The position numbers and the translations under genes were made by a program. Positions 1 through 5,076 of a stretch of DNA of 7,100 nt are shown here, piece by piece. The notes below the pieces were generated by a model. That model worked only from the letters and a program-made list of their open reading frames with translations. It searched no databases and was not told where the DNA came from. The stretch's first letter is position 1. Each line of letters begins with the position of its first letter. Origin of the DNA: Solobacterium sp. (GTDB taxonomy: Bacteria; Bacillota_I; Bacilli_A; Erysipelotrichales; Erysipelotrichaceae); the NCBI GenBank assembly GCA_016284975.1, contig JAEEPV010000227.1:1-7100 (forward strand), written 5' to 3'.

Positions 1-355
1 CTTCTTCCTGCGGCCGGGGGAAGCCCTGCCAGTTATGGCAAATATAGACAATCTCGACGTTATAGACTTCATCCCCGTTTGGGTAGATGTAATGGGTTTC
101 TTCTCCGGAATTGATCATGAAGAATTCCAGATCCTGCGCCGTGAGTCCCATTTCTTCAGACAGTTCCCTTCTGGCACATTCTTCAACGGTCTCTCCCAGT
201 TCGATCGATCCGCCGGAATACCCCCATTTCAGATTATCGGTACGTCTGCCGAGCAGAACTTCTCCCCGTTCGTTTTCAATAATGACACTGGCAGCGCACT
301 GCAGAAGAGGCCTGTGACCAACGATCTTCCGAAGATCCATAATATAGTTTGCCAT
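1..355 (-). CDS. Nudix hydrolase (3' part outside window)
   Basis: Reading leftwards from ATG at 355-353, 118 codons are open to the window edge, so the C-terminus is missing. Residues 49-71 are a complete Nudix box: G49, E55, then RELSEEMGL from R63 to L71, matching GX5EX7REUXEEXGU. The box glutamates (E64, E67, E68) bind the divalent metal used to hydrolyse a nucleoside diphosphate linked to another group. The beta-strand before the box (about 22-38, ending in LLGRR) is normal for the fold, and YPNGDEVYNVEIVY follows it. The substrate cannot be read from sequence; such small proteins usually act on (d)NTPs, ADP-ribose or similar cytosolic compounds. The start lies 2 nt after the stop of the phosphate transporter gene. 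AGG inside that gene's last codons is the only visible ribosome site, so translation is probably coupled. Family assignment is secure; specificity is unknown. Confidence 0.93.
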   Translation of the reverse strand, partial: MANYIMDLRKIVGHRPLLQCAASVIIENERGEVLLGRRTDNLKWGYSGGSIELGETVEECARRELSEEMGLTAQDLEFFMINSGEETHYIYPNGDEVYNVEIVYICHNWQGFPRPQEE

Positions 356-357
356 CG

Positions 358-2196
358 TTATTTACCTGAAATCTGCAGATCAGCGTCCTGTTTCTTTTCT
401 TCTTCAATCAGCTTGTTCAGCCGGCTGAAGTATTCATCATGGGCTTTCTGATAATCCCGGTTGAACTCTTCATTCTGACCACTGTGCAGATAACCAATAT
501 AATCGTGGGCATCGCCTGCCAGTTCCGGTTTCATCCGGGCCAGCGTCGCAAGTCCGACGTTGGAACAGATATCGGAGATACGTTCTGCGTTGCCGAGCGT
601 ATCAATGAAATCCGAGCCGGCATAGACGTTGCATTTCCCTTTGGCAAGACGGCCGAGATGGTTAGTCTTAAGTGTTTCGACCAGATCATCGACAACTTCT
701 TCGAGCGGTTCAATACTGACTGCACATTTGAGATCTCTGCGGGTAAAGGCCTGTTCGGTCTTCGACAGGATCTGATTGAGCAGATCGTGAACGATATCCA
801 GTTCTCCATGTGCAGTCTCGGAAAATGAGATGTTTTTACTGTAGAGATCCTGTGCGGTCTCTGCGATATTCATCGCATAGTCACCCAGTCGCTCAAATTC
901 CGTAACGATCTTGAAGTATTCGTTCATGATCGAGATATGATAGTCCGTTTTCAGATTGGCGGAGAGATCCGCCAGGTAATTACTGAGATGATCGGTCATG
1001 AGATCAAGGTTGTCTTCTTCTTCCCTGAGTTTCTCAAACTTCTTTTCATCAAACTTCTTCAGCAGTGAGAAGGAAACCTCAATGTTGGAACGTGCGATCT
1101 CAAACATGGTCAGAAGCAGATCATAACAGGAACGCAGCGCAAGGGCAGGAGTGGAGAAGAATGCCGGGCTGAGTGCATCCAGCTTGTCTTTATATTTGTT
1201 CTCACTCTTCGGATCATCTTTGATGATACGGCAGGAGGCTTTTTCAAACGCACCCATAAACGGCAGAAGCACAAGCGCGCATGCCAGGTTGAAGATAGTG
1301 TTGGTATTGGCAATGCGTCCCGGATTGACTACTTCATTCCAGATCGCATCCAGGAATCCGAGGGAATGCAGAAGGTTTACGACGATCAGCACCAGAGCAG
1401 ATTTGCTGAGGTTATACAGAATGTTTACAAGACCGACCCGCTTTGGTTCTGCCTTGGCACCGATCGAACAGACGATCGCAGTCGTAACACAGTCTCCAAG
1501 ATAGATACCGACGATCAGCGCATAGATCGCATTGAACTTCAGGATGCCGGTCATGGAGAATGCCTGCAGGATACCGATCGAAGCAGATGAGCTCTGCAGG
1601 ATAAACGCAACTGCCGCACCGGTCAGATAACCAAGAATCGGATTTGAACCAAGATTACTGAACAGCGCATCAAACACACCGGTCTCTGCGAGGCTGTCAA
1701 CAGCACTGGTCATATTGAGCAGACCGGAAAACAGAATACCGAAACCGATGAGAATACTTCCGATTGTCTTGGAGTTTTTGAACTTCGTGCCCATGATCAT
1801 GATGATACCGATGATCAGAGCGATCGGGGCCAGGCTGGAAGGCTGAAAGATTCGCATCCATCCGGCTGCGCCGTTGAGATCGAGCAATCGGATAATCTGA
1901 CCGGTCACCGTCGTACCGACGTTGGCGCCGACGATAATACCGAGTGACTGGTGCAGTGAGATAATGCCCGCACCGACAAGACCGGAAGTAATAACGATCG
2001 TTGCCGTACTGGACTGAATAATGGCAGTAACTGCCAGACCGAGAAGGAAGGCCTTCACGGGGTTGTTGGTGACGTGTTCCATGGCAACCTTGAGCGTTCC
2101 GGAGGAGCTTTCCTTCAGTCCGTCTCCCATCAGACGCATTCCATACAGGAACATGGCCAGGCCGCCGAATAAAGTCAGTACATCAAAGATGTTCAT
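358..2196 (-). CDS. Na+/phosphate cotransporter family protein with C-terminal PhoU-like domain
   Basis: This is a 612-residue membrane protein of the Na/Pi cotransporter (PF02690, NptA/YjbB) type, expected to move phosphate with sodium across the cytoplasmic membrane. Two inverted-repeat signature segments are visible: QSSTATIVITSG starting at residue 61 and QSSSASIGILQ starting at residue 201. Each is followed by a glycine-rich match, GANVGTT at 90-96 and GIYLGDCVTT at about 230-239. Hydrophobic segments fill residues 1-320. From about 345 to 590 the protein is soluble and helical, with acidic/basic heptads typical of a PhoU domain (for example EFERLGDYAMNIAE), which in this family is cytoplasmic and probably regulatory. 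The open frame extends upstream to 2385, but the ATG at 2196-2194 is chosen because GAGGA lies 9 nt before it, the protein then starts with the usual MNIFDVLTLFGGLAMFLYGM, and the extension crosses a terminator T-tract and the likely promoter. It is followed by the Nudix gene after 2 nt. Transport direction and ion are inferred from the family. Confidence 0.93.
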   Translation of the reverse strand: MNIFDVLTLFGGLAMFLYGMRLMGDGLKESSSGTLKVAMEHVTNNPVKAFLLGLAVTAIIQSSTATIVITSGLVGAGIISLHQSLGIIVGANVGTTVTGQIIRLLDLNGAAGWMRIFQPSSLAPIALIIGIIMIMGTKFKNSKTIGSILIGFGILFSGLLNMTSAVDSLAETGVFDALFSNLGSNPILGYLTGAAVAFILQSSSASIGILQAFSMTGILKFNAIYALIVGIYLGDCVTTAIVCSIGAKAEPKRVGLVNILYNLSKSALVLIVVNLLHSLGFLDAIWNEVVNPGRIANTNTIFNLACALVLLPFMGAFEKASCRIIKDDPKSENKYKDKLDALSPAFFSTPALALRSCYDLLLTMFEIARSNIEVSFSLLKKFDEKKFEKLREEEDNLDLMTDHLSNYLADLSANLKTDYHISIMNEYFKIVTEFERLGDYAMNIAETAQDLYSKNISFSETAHGELDIVHDLLNQILSKTEQAFTRRDLKCAVSIEPLEEVVDDLVETLKTNHLGRLAKGKCNVYAGSDFIDTLGNAERISDICSNVGLATLARMKPELAGDAHDYIGYLHSGQNEEFNRDYQKAHDEYFSRLNKLIEEEKKQDADLQISGK

Positions 2197-2210
2197 ATCA
2201 ATTTTTCCTC

Positions 2211-2228
2211 TTCGCAAAAAACCGCGAA
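2211..2228 (-). promoter_or_regulatory. Small hairpin next to the transporter ribosome site
   Basis: On the minus strand TTCGC (2228-2224) and GCGAA (2215-2211) form a 5-bp stem with an 8-nt loop that is mostly U. It stands directly before the GAGGA ribosome site of the phosphate transporter. It could modulate ribosome access or protect the message, but it is short and could be chance. Confidence 0.3.
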
Positions 2229-2236
2229 ACAGCCAA

Positions 2237-2268
2237 ATCATAACATGTTTTTTTGCCTTAAAAACCAA
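2237..2268 (-). promoter_or_regulatory. Probable promoter of the phosphate transporter gene
   Basis: A good minus-strand -10 box, TATGAT, lies at 2242-2237. The -35 is weak: GTTTTT sits at the ideal 17-bp distance, and TTGGTT lies 20 bp away. The predicted start of transcription is near 2230, giving a leader of about 35 nt that contains the small hairpin. The box lies downstream of both leftward terminators, so the transporter needs its own promoter here. The -10 is convincing; the -35 suggests a weak or activated promoter. No Pho-box pattern was recognised. Confidence 0.45.
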
Positions 2269-2350
2269 TGGGAATACAGATTTGTAAATGAAAGCGGTTA
2301 CGTTTTTCCGGAATCTTAAAGGAAGGCAGAAAAGGGGAATATCACAGCGG

Positions 2351-2400
2351 AAAAAAAACAAAAAAAGAAGGTGTTCCCCGGACAATCGTCCGGCAGCACC
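2351..2400 (-). terminator. Strong leftward intrinsic terminator (second of a tandem pair)
   Basis: On the minus strand the 6-bp stem CCGGAC/GTCCGG (2393-2388 with 2383-2378) has a 4-nt loop. It is extended by GGTG (2400-2397) pairing with CACC (2373-2370) across a small internal loop. The run TTCTTTTTTTG followed by eight more Ts comes right after. There is no T-run on the plus side, so it works leftwards only. It sits just beyond the terminator of the candidate RNA gene and before the transporter promoter. It therefore backs up the first terminator, or could act as an attenuator on read-through into the transporter. Confidence 0.85.
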
Positions 2401-2415
2401 CTGAAAGACAGAAAT

Positions 2416-2447
2416 AAAAACGGGGCTCTTACAAGTCCCGCTTTTTT
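2416..2447 (-). terminator. Intrinsic terminator of the candidate RNA gene, possibly bidirectional
   Basis: The arms 2421-2427 and 2434-2440 form a CGGG/CCCG-based stem with a 6-nt loop. Leftwards, the stem carries one A-C mismatch but is extended by an A-run pairing with the exit tract TTTTTATTT (2420-2412). Rightwards, the same arms pair with a G-U wobble and are followed by six Ts (2442-2447). Because the terminal helix of the candidate RNA ends at 2449, this is the natural 3' end of that transcript. No gene reads rightwards into it. Confidence 0.75.
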
Positions 2448-2859
2448 AGGCCCTCGTGATGACTCTCAGATAAGCTGACTCCTGATCTTCTGACATCCTT
2501 ACTTCGTGCACCACCCGGTCACCCGAGCGCTGATCCGCTGTCTCTCAACTGTCCTAAGACCGCCTAAGCCATTTAAGCATCCCCACCCTAGAGGCGGGCG
2601 CTTACGTCTACGCTACCTTTCTCACTCCGCACTTACATTCATCGTACCGCCATGATCTCTCATGGCGCCCGGTTTGACTGTCTCTTAACCGGTGTGAGCC
2701 GCGTATCCTTTACCGCTTCTTACAACCCTTCGGCTGTCGTCCTCTTGTTACCCCTGATCACTCGGGGCTCATCTGATAACCTGGCAGTTCGTCACCCCTT
2801 GGTGACGCATACCGGATTCGCGGTAACTGTACCGATCTGACTTTCCTCATCGAGGAACC
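2416..2859 (-). ncRNA. Candidate large structured noncoding RNA (about 440 nt, family not recognised)
   Basis: No credible protein gene lies here, but the minus strand folds densely. The 5' end (2859-2847) pairs with the 3' end (2462-2449): CCUCG with CGAGG, AUGA with UCAU, and an outer GG with CC. A GGAAAG/GAG internal loop follows, then UCAGAU (2840-2835) pairs with AUCUGA (2471-2466). Inside is a three-way junction: CAGU (2829-2826) with ACUG (2788-2785) encloses hairpins UACCG/CGGUA (2825-2810) and GUCACC/GGUGAC (2806-2791). Further hairpins are GUUA..CCCC/GGGGUAAC (2780-2747), ACAGCC/GGGUUGU (2737-2722), CCGGUU/AACCGG (2692-2669), a perfect 8-bp CGCCAUGA stem with GAGA loop (2667-2648), CCGCC..UA/UAGGCGG (2597-2560) and CGCUCGG/CCGGGUG with GUGA loop (2529-2512). 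GNRA loops occur only on this strand, and promoter and terminators agree. RNase P-like words occur, but the P4 helix fails. Function is unknown; conservation is untested. Confidence 0.75.
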
Positions 2860-2861
2860 TC

Positions 2862-2890
2862 ATTATTTACCCAAACGGATACTTTTGCAA
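2862..2890 (-). promoter_or_regulatory. Promoter of the candidate structured RNA
   Basis: On the minus strand TTGCAA (2890-2885) and AATAAT (2867-2862) are separated by exactly 17 bp. This gives a sigma-A type promoter with four of six matches at -35 and five of six at -10. The predicted start falls near 2859-2855, exactly where the terminal helix of the RNA begins. That coincidence is the best support for both features. Confidence 0.65.
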
Positions 2891-2912
2891 TACCTTTTTT
2901 TGAACTTTTTAT

Positions 2913-2973
2913 ATGAAAGTGTTTTCATGCAGGTTACATGCATGAAAAAACCTGTTTTGTTTCATAAATGAAA
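2913..2973. repeat. Cluster of alternating ATGAAA/TTTCAT half-sites and a 10-bp inverted repeat
   Basis: Five copies of one hexamer alternate in orientation: ATGAAA at 2913, TTTCAT at 2923, ATGAAA at 2942, TTTCAT at 2960 and ATGAAA at 2968. The middle pair lies in a perfect 10-bp inverted repeat, TTTTCATGCA (2922-2931) and TGCATGAAAA (2939-2948), with a 7-bp spacer. A second, overlapping inverted repeat, CAGGTT (2930-2935) with AACCTG (2949-2954), is followed by TTTTGTTT and looks like a weak rightward terminator. The cluster starts about 23 bp upstream of the -35 of the RNA promoter, a position suited to an activator or repressor. It is far from the SPFH promoter. The binding protein is unknown. 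Confidence 0.5.
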
Positions 2974-3013
2974 AAATACTGCCATTCCGGTAAAGGATTT
3001 TGTGGTTCGATTT

Positions 3014-3033
3014 CTGCTTTGTATACAATGCAG
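3014..3033. repeat. 20-bp near-palindrome in the spacer upstream of the SPFH promoter
   Basis: CTGC-T-TTGTA and TACAA-T-GCAG form a 20-bp dyad with a single mismatched pair. It is a possible protein site, but nothing nearby ties it to a promoter. The rest of the spacer from 2974 to 3160 is AT-rich and holds no ribosome site, credible gene or clear hairpin that I can see. Confidence 0.3.
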
Positions 3034-3165
3034 AGCCTGAAAAGCGATCATGGCAGCGGCAGGGTTAATTCTTCTTTAATTACGTTAAATATATATCTAT
3101 CTATATTCCAGTTCAGGCGATTTTCTTTTTTCTGCAGGATCTGGAAATCGGTTTCCGGAGAGGAG

Positions 3166-3194
3166 TTGACAAAGTATTAATGTGATATCATAAT
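3166..3194 (+). promoter_or_regulatory. Strong sigma-A type promoter of the SPFH/RHH pair
   Basis: A perfect -35 TTGACA (3166-3171), a 17-bp spacer and CATAAT (3189-3194, five of six) make the best promoter in the window. The predicted start is near 3201, leaving a leader of about 20 nt that is almost entirely ribosome site: AGGAGG at 3211-3216, 5 nt before the ATG. Strong initiation signals combined with a palindrome on the -10 suggest a gene kept off by a repressor. Confidence 0.88.
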
Positions 3195-3200
3195 GATATC
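3184..3200. promoter_or_regulatory. Perfect 17-bp palindromic operator over the -10 box
   Basis: GATATCAT (3184-3191) and ATGATATC (3193-3200) are exact inverted copies around one central base. They cover the whole -10 hexamer and reach the start of transcription, so a bound dimer would block RNA polymerase. The ribbon-helix-helix protein encoded at the end of the same unit is a plausible but unproven ligand, since such proteins commonly control their own operons. A MarR- or GntR-type repressor from elsewhere is also possible. Confidence 0.7.
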
Positions 3201-3221
3201 GAACTAATACAGGAGGTTCTT

Positions 3222-4205
3222 ATGGAAGAGAAAGTATTAAAGCGTCGCAGCAATGGCTTGCCGGTACTGATCGGCATCTTTGTCCTTTACATTCTTTCCG
3301 TCTTCGGTCTGATCTCAGGGAATGCGTTGTTTGGCATTCCGGGAATGATCTGGCTGATGTTCGGATGGATCATGTTTCTTGGCCTGAAGGTTCTGAAACC
3401 GCAGGAAGCCCTTGTACTGACCCTGTTCGGTAAGTATATCGGTACGCTGAAAGGCGAGGGTTTCTACTTTGTAAATCCGTTTGTATCTTCGGTAAACCCG
3501 GCCGCACGCACACAGCTCTCACAGAGTGGTGATGTCAAGGGAGACAACCTTCCGATTCTGACCGGCCAGAGCAGCAGTGCACCGTCAGTATCCAAAAAGA
3601 TCAGTCTCAAGATCATGACACTGAACAATGCCCGTCAGAAGATCAATGATGTACTCGGCAATCCGGTTGAGATCGGAATTGCGGTCACCTGGAAAGTAAC
3701 CGATACCGCAAAGGCAGTATTCAACGTTGATAACTACAAGGAATACCTGTCCCTGATGTGCGATACCGCACTGCGTGACATCGTTCGTCTGTATCCGTAT
3801 GACATGGCTCCGGGTATTGATACGACCGGTGACGGAAGACCGGATGACGGAAGTCTGAGAGGTTCCAGTACGGTCGTAGCGGACCGGATCAAGGAAGAAA
3901 TCCAGAAGAAGGTAGACAATGCCGGCATCGAAGTGCTCGAAGCACGCATTACCTATCTTGCCTATGCGCCGGAAATCGCGGCTGTCATGTTGCAGAGACA
4001 GCAGGCAAGCGCGATCATTGACGCGAGAAAGATGATCGTTGACGGTGCTGTCGGCATGGTTGAGATGGCACTGGATCGGCTGAAGGAAAACGGAACCGTA
4101 GATCTTGACGAAGAACGCAAGGCAGCCATGGTATCCAATCTTCTGGTTGTTCTCTGCGGCAATCATGATGCACAGCCCGTTGTAAATTCAGGCAGTCTCT
4201 ATTAA
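3222..4205 (+). CDS. SPFH/band-7 domain membrane protein
   Basis: This 327-residue protein of the SPFH (stomatin/prohibitin/flotillin, band 7) superfamily starts at an ATG with ideally placed AGGAGG. Two membrane segments open it (about 13-33 and 38-58, separated by a short loop). The band-7 core follows: [30 protein letters not shown] (written here as motif 58-87 in parts: [22 protein letters not shown]), then a strand-rich part to about 170 including [15 protein letters not shown], and the helical segment [20 protein letters not shown] (221-240). The last third (about 250-290) is a charged helix, and the tail [11 protein letters not shown] with PVVNSGSLY is not typical of flotillins, marking a distinct bacterial subfamily. 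SPFH proteins assemble as membrane-associated rings or microdomains; a specific role is not known here. The C-terminus overlaps the RHH gene in TAATG, so the two are co-translated. Confidence 0.93.
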   Translation: MEEKVLKRRSNGLPVLIGIFVLYILSVFGLISGNALFGIPGMIWLMFGWIMFLGLKVLKPQEALVLTLFGKYIGTLKGEGFYFVNPFVSSVNPAARTQLSQSGDVKGDNLPILTGQSSSAPSVSKKISLKIMTLNNARQKINDVLGNPVEIGIAVTWKVTDTAKAVFNVDNYKEYLSLMCDTALRDIVRLYPYDMAPGIDTTGDGRPDDGSLRGSSTVVADRIKEEIQKKVDNAGIEVLEARITYLAYAPEIAAVMLQRQQASAIIDARKMIVDGAVGMVEMALDRLKENGTVDLDEERKAAMVSNLLVVLCGNHDAQPVVNSGSLY

Positions 4206-4405
4206 TGGCGGATGAAAAGAAACAGGTTCCGCTTCGCCTGTCACCGAAGCTCTACGCCGCAATCGCGTCCTGGGCAGAAGATGACTTTCGATCCGTTAAC
4301 GGGCAGATCGAGTATCTGCTGAGTGAATGCGTGAAGCAGCGTAAGAAAAACGGAAAGTACGTCGGAGAAGACATCGACGTACCGCCGGAATTCAACATCA
4401 GGTAA
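4205..4405 (+). CDS. Arc-like ribbon-helix-helix protein
   Basis: This 66-residue protein has the compact plan of a ribbon-helix-helix (MetJ/Arc) DNA-binding dimer. A short basic strand KQVPLRL (6-12) would pair between subunits and enter the major groove. Helix A (about 13-27, SPKLYAAIASWAEDD) follows, then helix B beginning at RSVNGQI (29-35), close to RSVNSEI of phage P22 Arc, and ending in a lysine/arginine-rich stretch (44-51). The tail DIDVPPEFNIR is short and acidic to neutral. Its ATG shares a base with the stop of the SPFH gene, and only a poor ribosome site is visible, so coupling is likely. It may repress its own promoter through the palindrome on the -10, or act with the SPFH protein in another way. 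In some related small proteins the RHH fold adapts to protein binding, so DNA binding is inferred. Confidence 0.85.
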   Translation: MADEKKQVPLRLSPKLYAAIASWAEDDFRSVNGQIEYLLSECVKQRKKNGKYVGEDIDVPPEFNIR

Positions 4406-4419
4406 CAACAGCAATGCAT

Positions 4420-4450
4420 AAGTGAGGTCTCCCGCGAGGCTTCACTTTTC
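4420..4450 (+). terminator. Intrinsic terminator after the SPFH/RHH pair
   Basis: The arms 4420-4431 and 4436-4447 pair over 12 bp with two wobbles around the loop CCGC, and TTTTCGTT follows. The hairpin begins 15 nt after the stop of the RHH gene and ends only 18 nt before the next start codon. The next gene must therefore be expressed by read-through or from signals within this same short stretch. Confidence 0.85.
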
Positions 4451-4465
4451 GTTATCATTATTACT

Positions 4466-5065
4466 ATGAAACGCAGCCGTATCTGGATCATCCCTGCCGC
4501 CGCAGTCACAGTGATGGTACTGTTTGGCTTCCGTCCTTCTTCCGCCCGGCTTCCGGATGCGTATGGAAAGATGGAAACCGAAGAATCCATTGTTCTGCAG
4601 AAGGCACTGGCGTATACAGAGAAAAGACCGATCTACCAAAGCCGATACTATGTTGGCGGTTATCCCAACGATAGGTACGGCACCTGTGTGGATGTTGTTG
4701 GTATTGCCCTGCGGGATGCGGGTTATGATCTGCGGGAAAAGGTAAACGAAGATGTCAGGGCACATCCGGAACGATATGATATCAGGGAACCGGATATCGA
4801 CATCGATTTCCGAAGAGTCCGGAACCTGATCGTATTCTTCGAAAAAAACGCTGAGGTTGTGACAAGTGATGTTAAGAATATTGAAAGCTGGAAAGCCGGC
4901 GATATCGTGATCTTCCGGAACCATATCGGTATCGTCAGTAATCACCGCAATGCAAGAGGCATACCGTACGTGATTCATCATTACAGCCGCTGGCAGCTGC
5001 GGTACGAAGAAGATATTCTTGGAACACGGGATGATCTTGTCCTGCATGTACGTGTTCCGGTGTGA
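4466..5065 (+). CDS. DUF1287 (YijF-like) protein with N-terminal membrane segment
   Basis: This is a 199-residue protein. Residues 1-5 are basic and 6-22 hydrophobic (IWIIPAAAVTVMVLFGF), forming a signal peptide or anchor, so the rest is outside the cytoplasm. The body matches the DUF1287 pattern: Y61 YVGGYPNDRYGTCVDVV (around C74), HPERYDIREPDIDIDFRRV (100-118), NLIVFFEKN, AGDIVIF and NHIGIVSN (152-159), then VIHHYS. C74, H153 and H171 or H172 resemble the cysteine/histidine set of NlpC/P60-like papain folds, so a cell-wall amidase or peptidase role is a reasonable inference, though the family is uncharacterised. No Shine-Dalgarno is visible before the ATG; TATCAT sits at -13 to -8, so a leaderless message is possible. 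Later in-frame ATGs would remove the signal peptide. The next gene starts 11 nt after the stop. Confidence 0.85.
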   Translation: MKRSRIWIIPAAAVTVMVLFGFRPSSARLPDAYGKMETEESIVLQKALAYTEKRPIYQSRYYVGGYPNDRYGTCVDVVGIALRDAGYDLREKVNEDVRAHPERYDIREPDIDIDFRRVRNLIVFFEKNAEVVTSDVKNIESWKAGDIVIFRNHIGIVSNHRNARGIPYVIHHYSRWQLRYEEDILGTRDDLVLHVRVPV

Positions 5066-5076
5066 GAGGGAAACCC

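Noticed and set aside
2197..2385. N-terminal extension of the phosphate transporter to an ATG at 2385
   Set aside because: It crosses a terminator T-run and the likely promoter, encodes a low-complexity phenylalanine/arginine-rich stretch, and the ATG at 2196 has a good ribosome site and the usual family start.
2416..2447. Terminator for a rightward gene
   Set aside because: Rightward pairing and T-run are good, but nothing upstream is transcribed rightwards; it is best read as the 3' end of the leftward RNA.
2652..2840. 62-residue plus-strand open frame
   Set aside because: It lies wholly inside the structured RNA on the other strand, has no ribosome site and no recognisable protein character.
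2416..2859. tmRNA, 6S RNA, SRP RNA or group I/II intron for the structured RNA
   Set aside because: No tRNA-like ends or tag frame as in tmRNA, too long and branched for 6S, no SRP Alu or domain IV words, and no intron core motifs that I could find.
2968..3180. 70-residue plus-strand open frame before the SPFH gene
   Set aside because: No Shine-Dalgarno, cysteine- and serine-rich random-looking sequence, and it runs into the SPFH promoter.
5062..5076. GTG start for the dehydrogenase, adding five residues
   Set aside because: The ATG at 5077 has GAGAGGG at proper spacing; the GTG overlaps the preceding stop and has no ribosome site.
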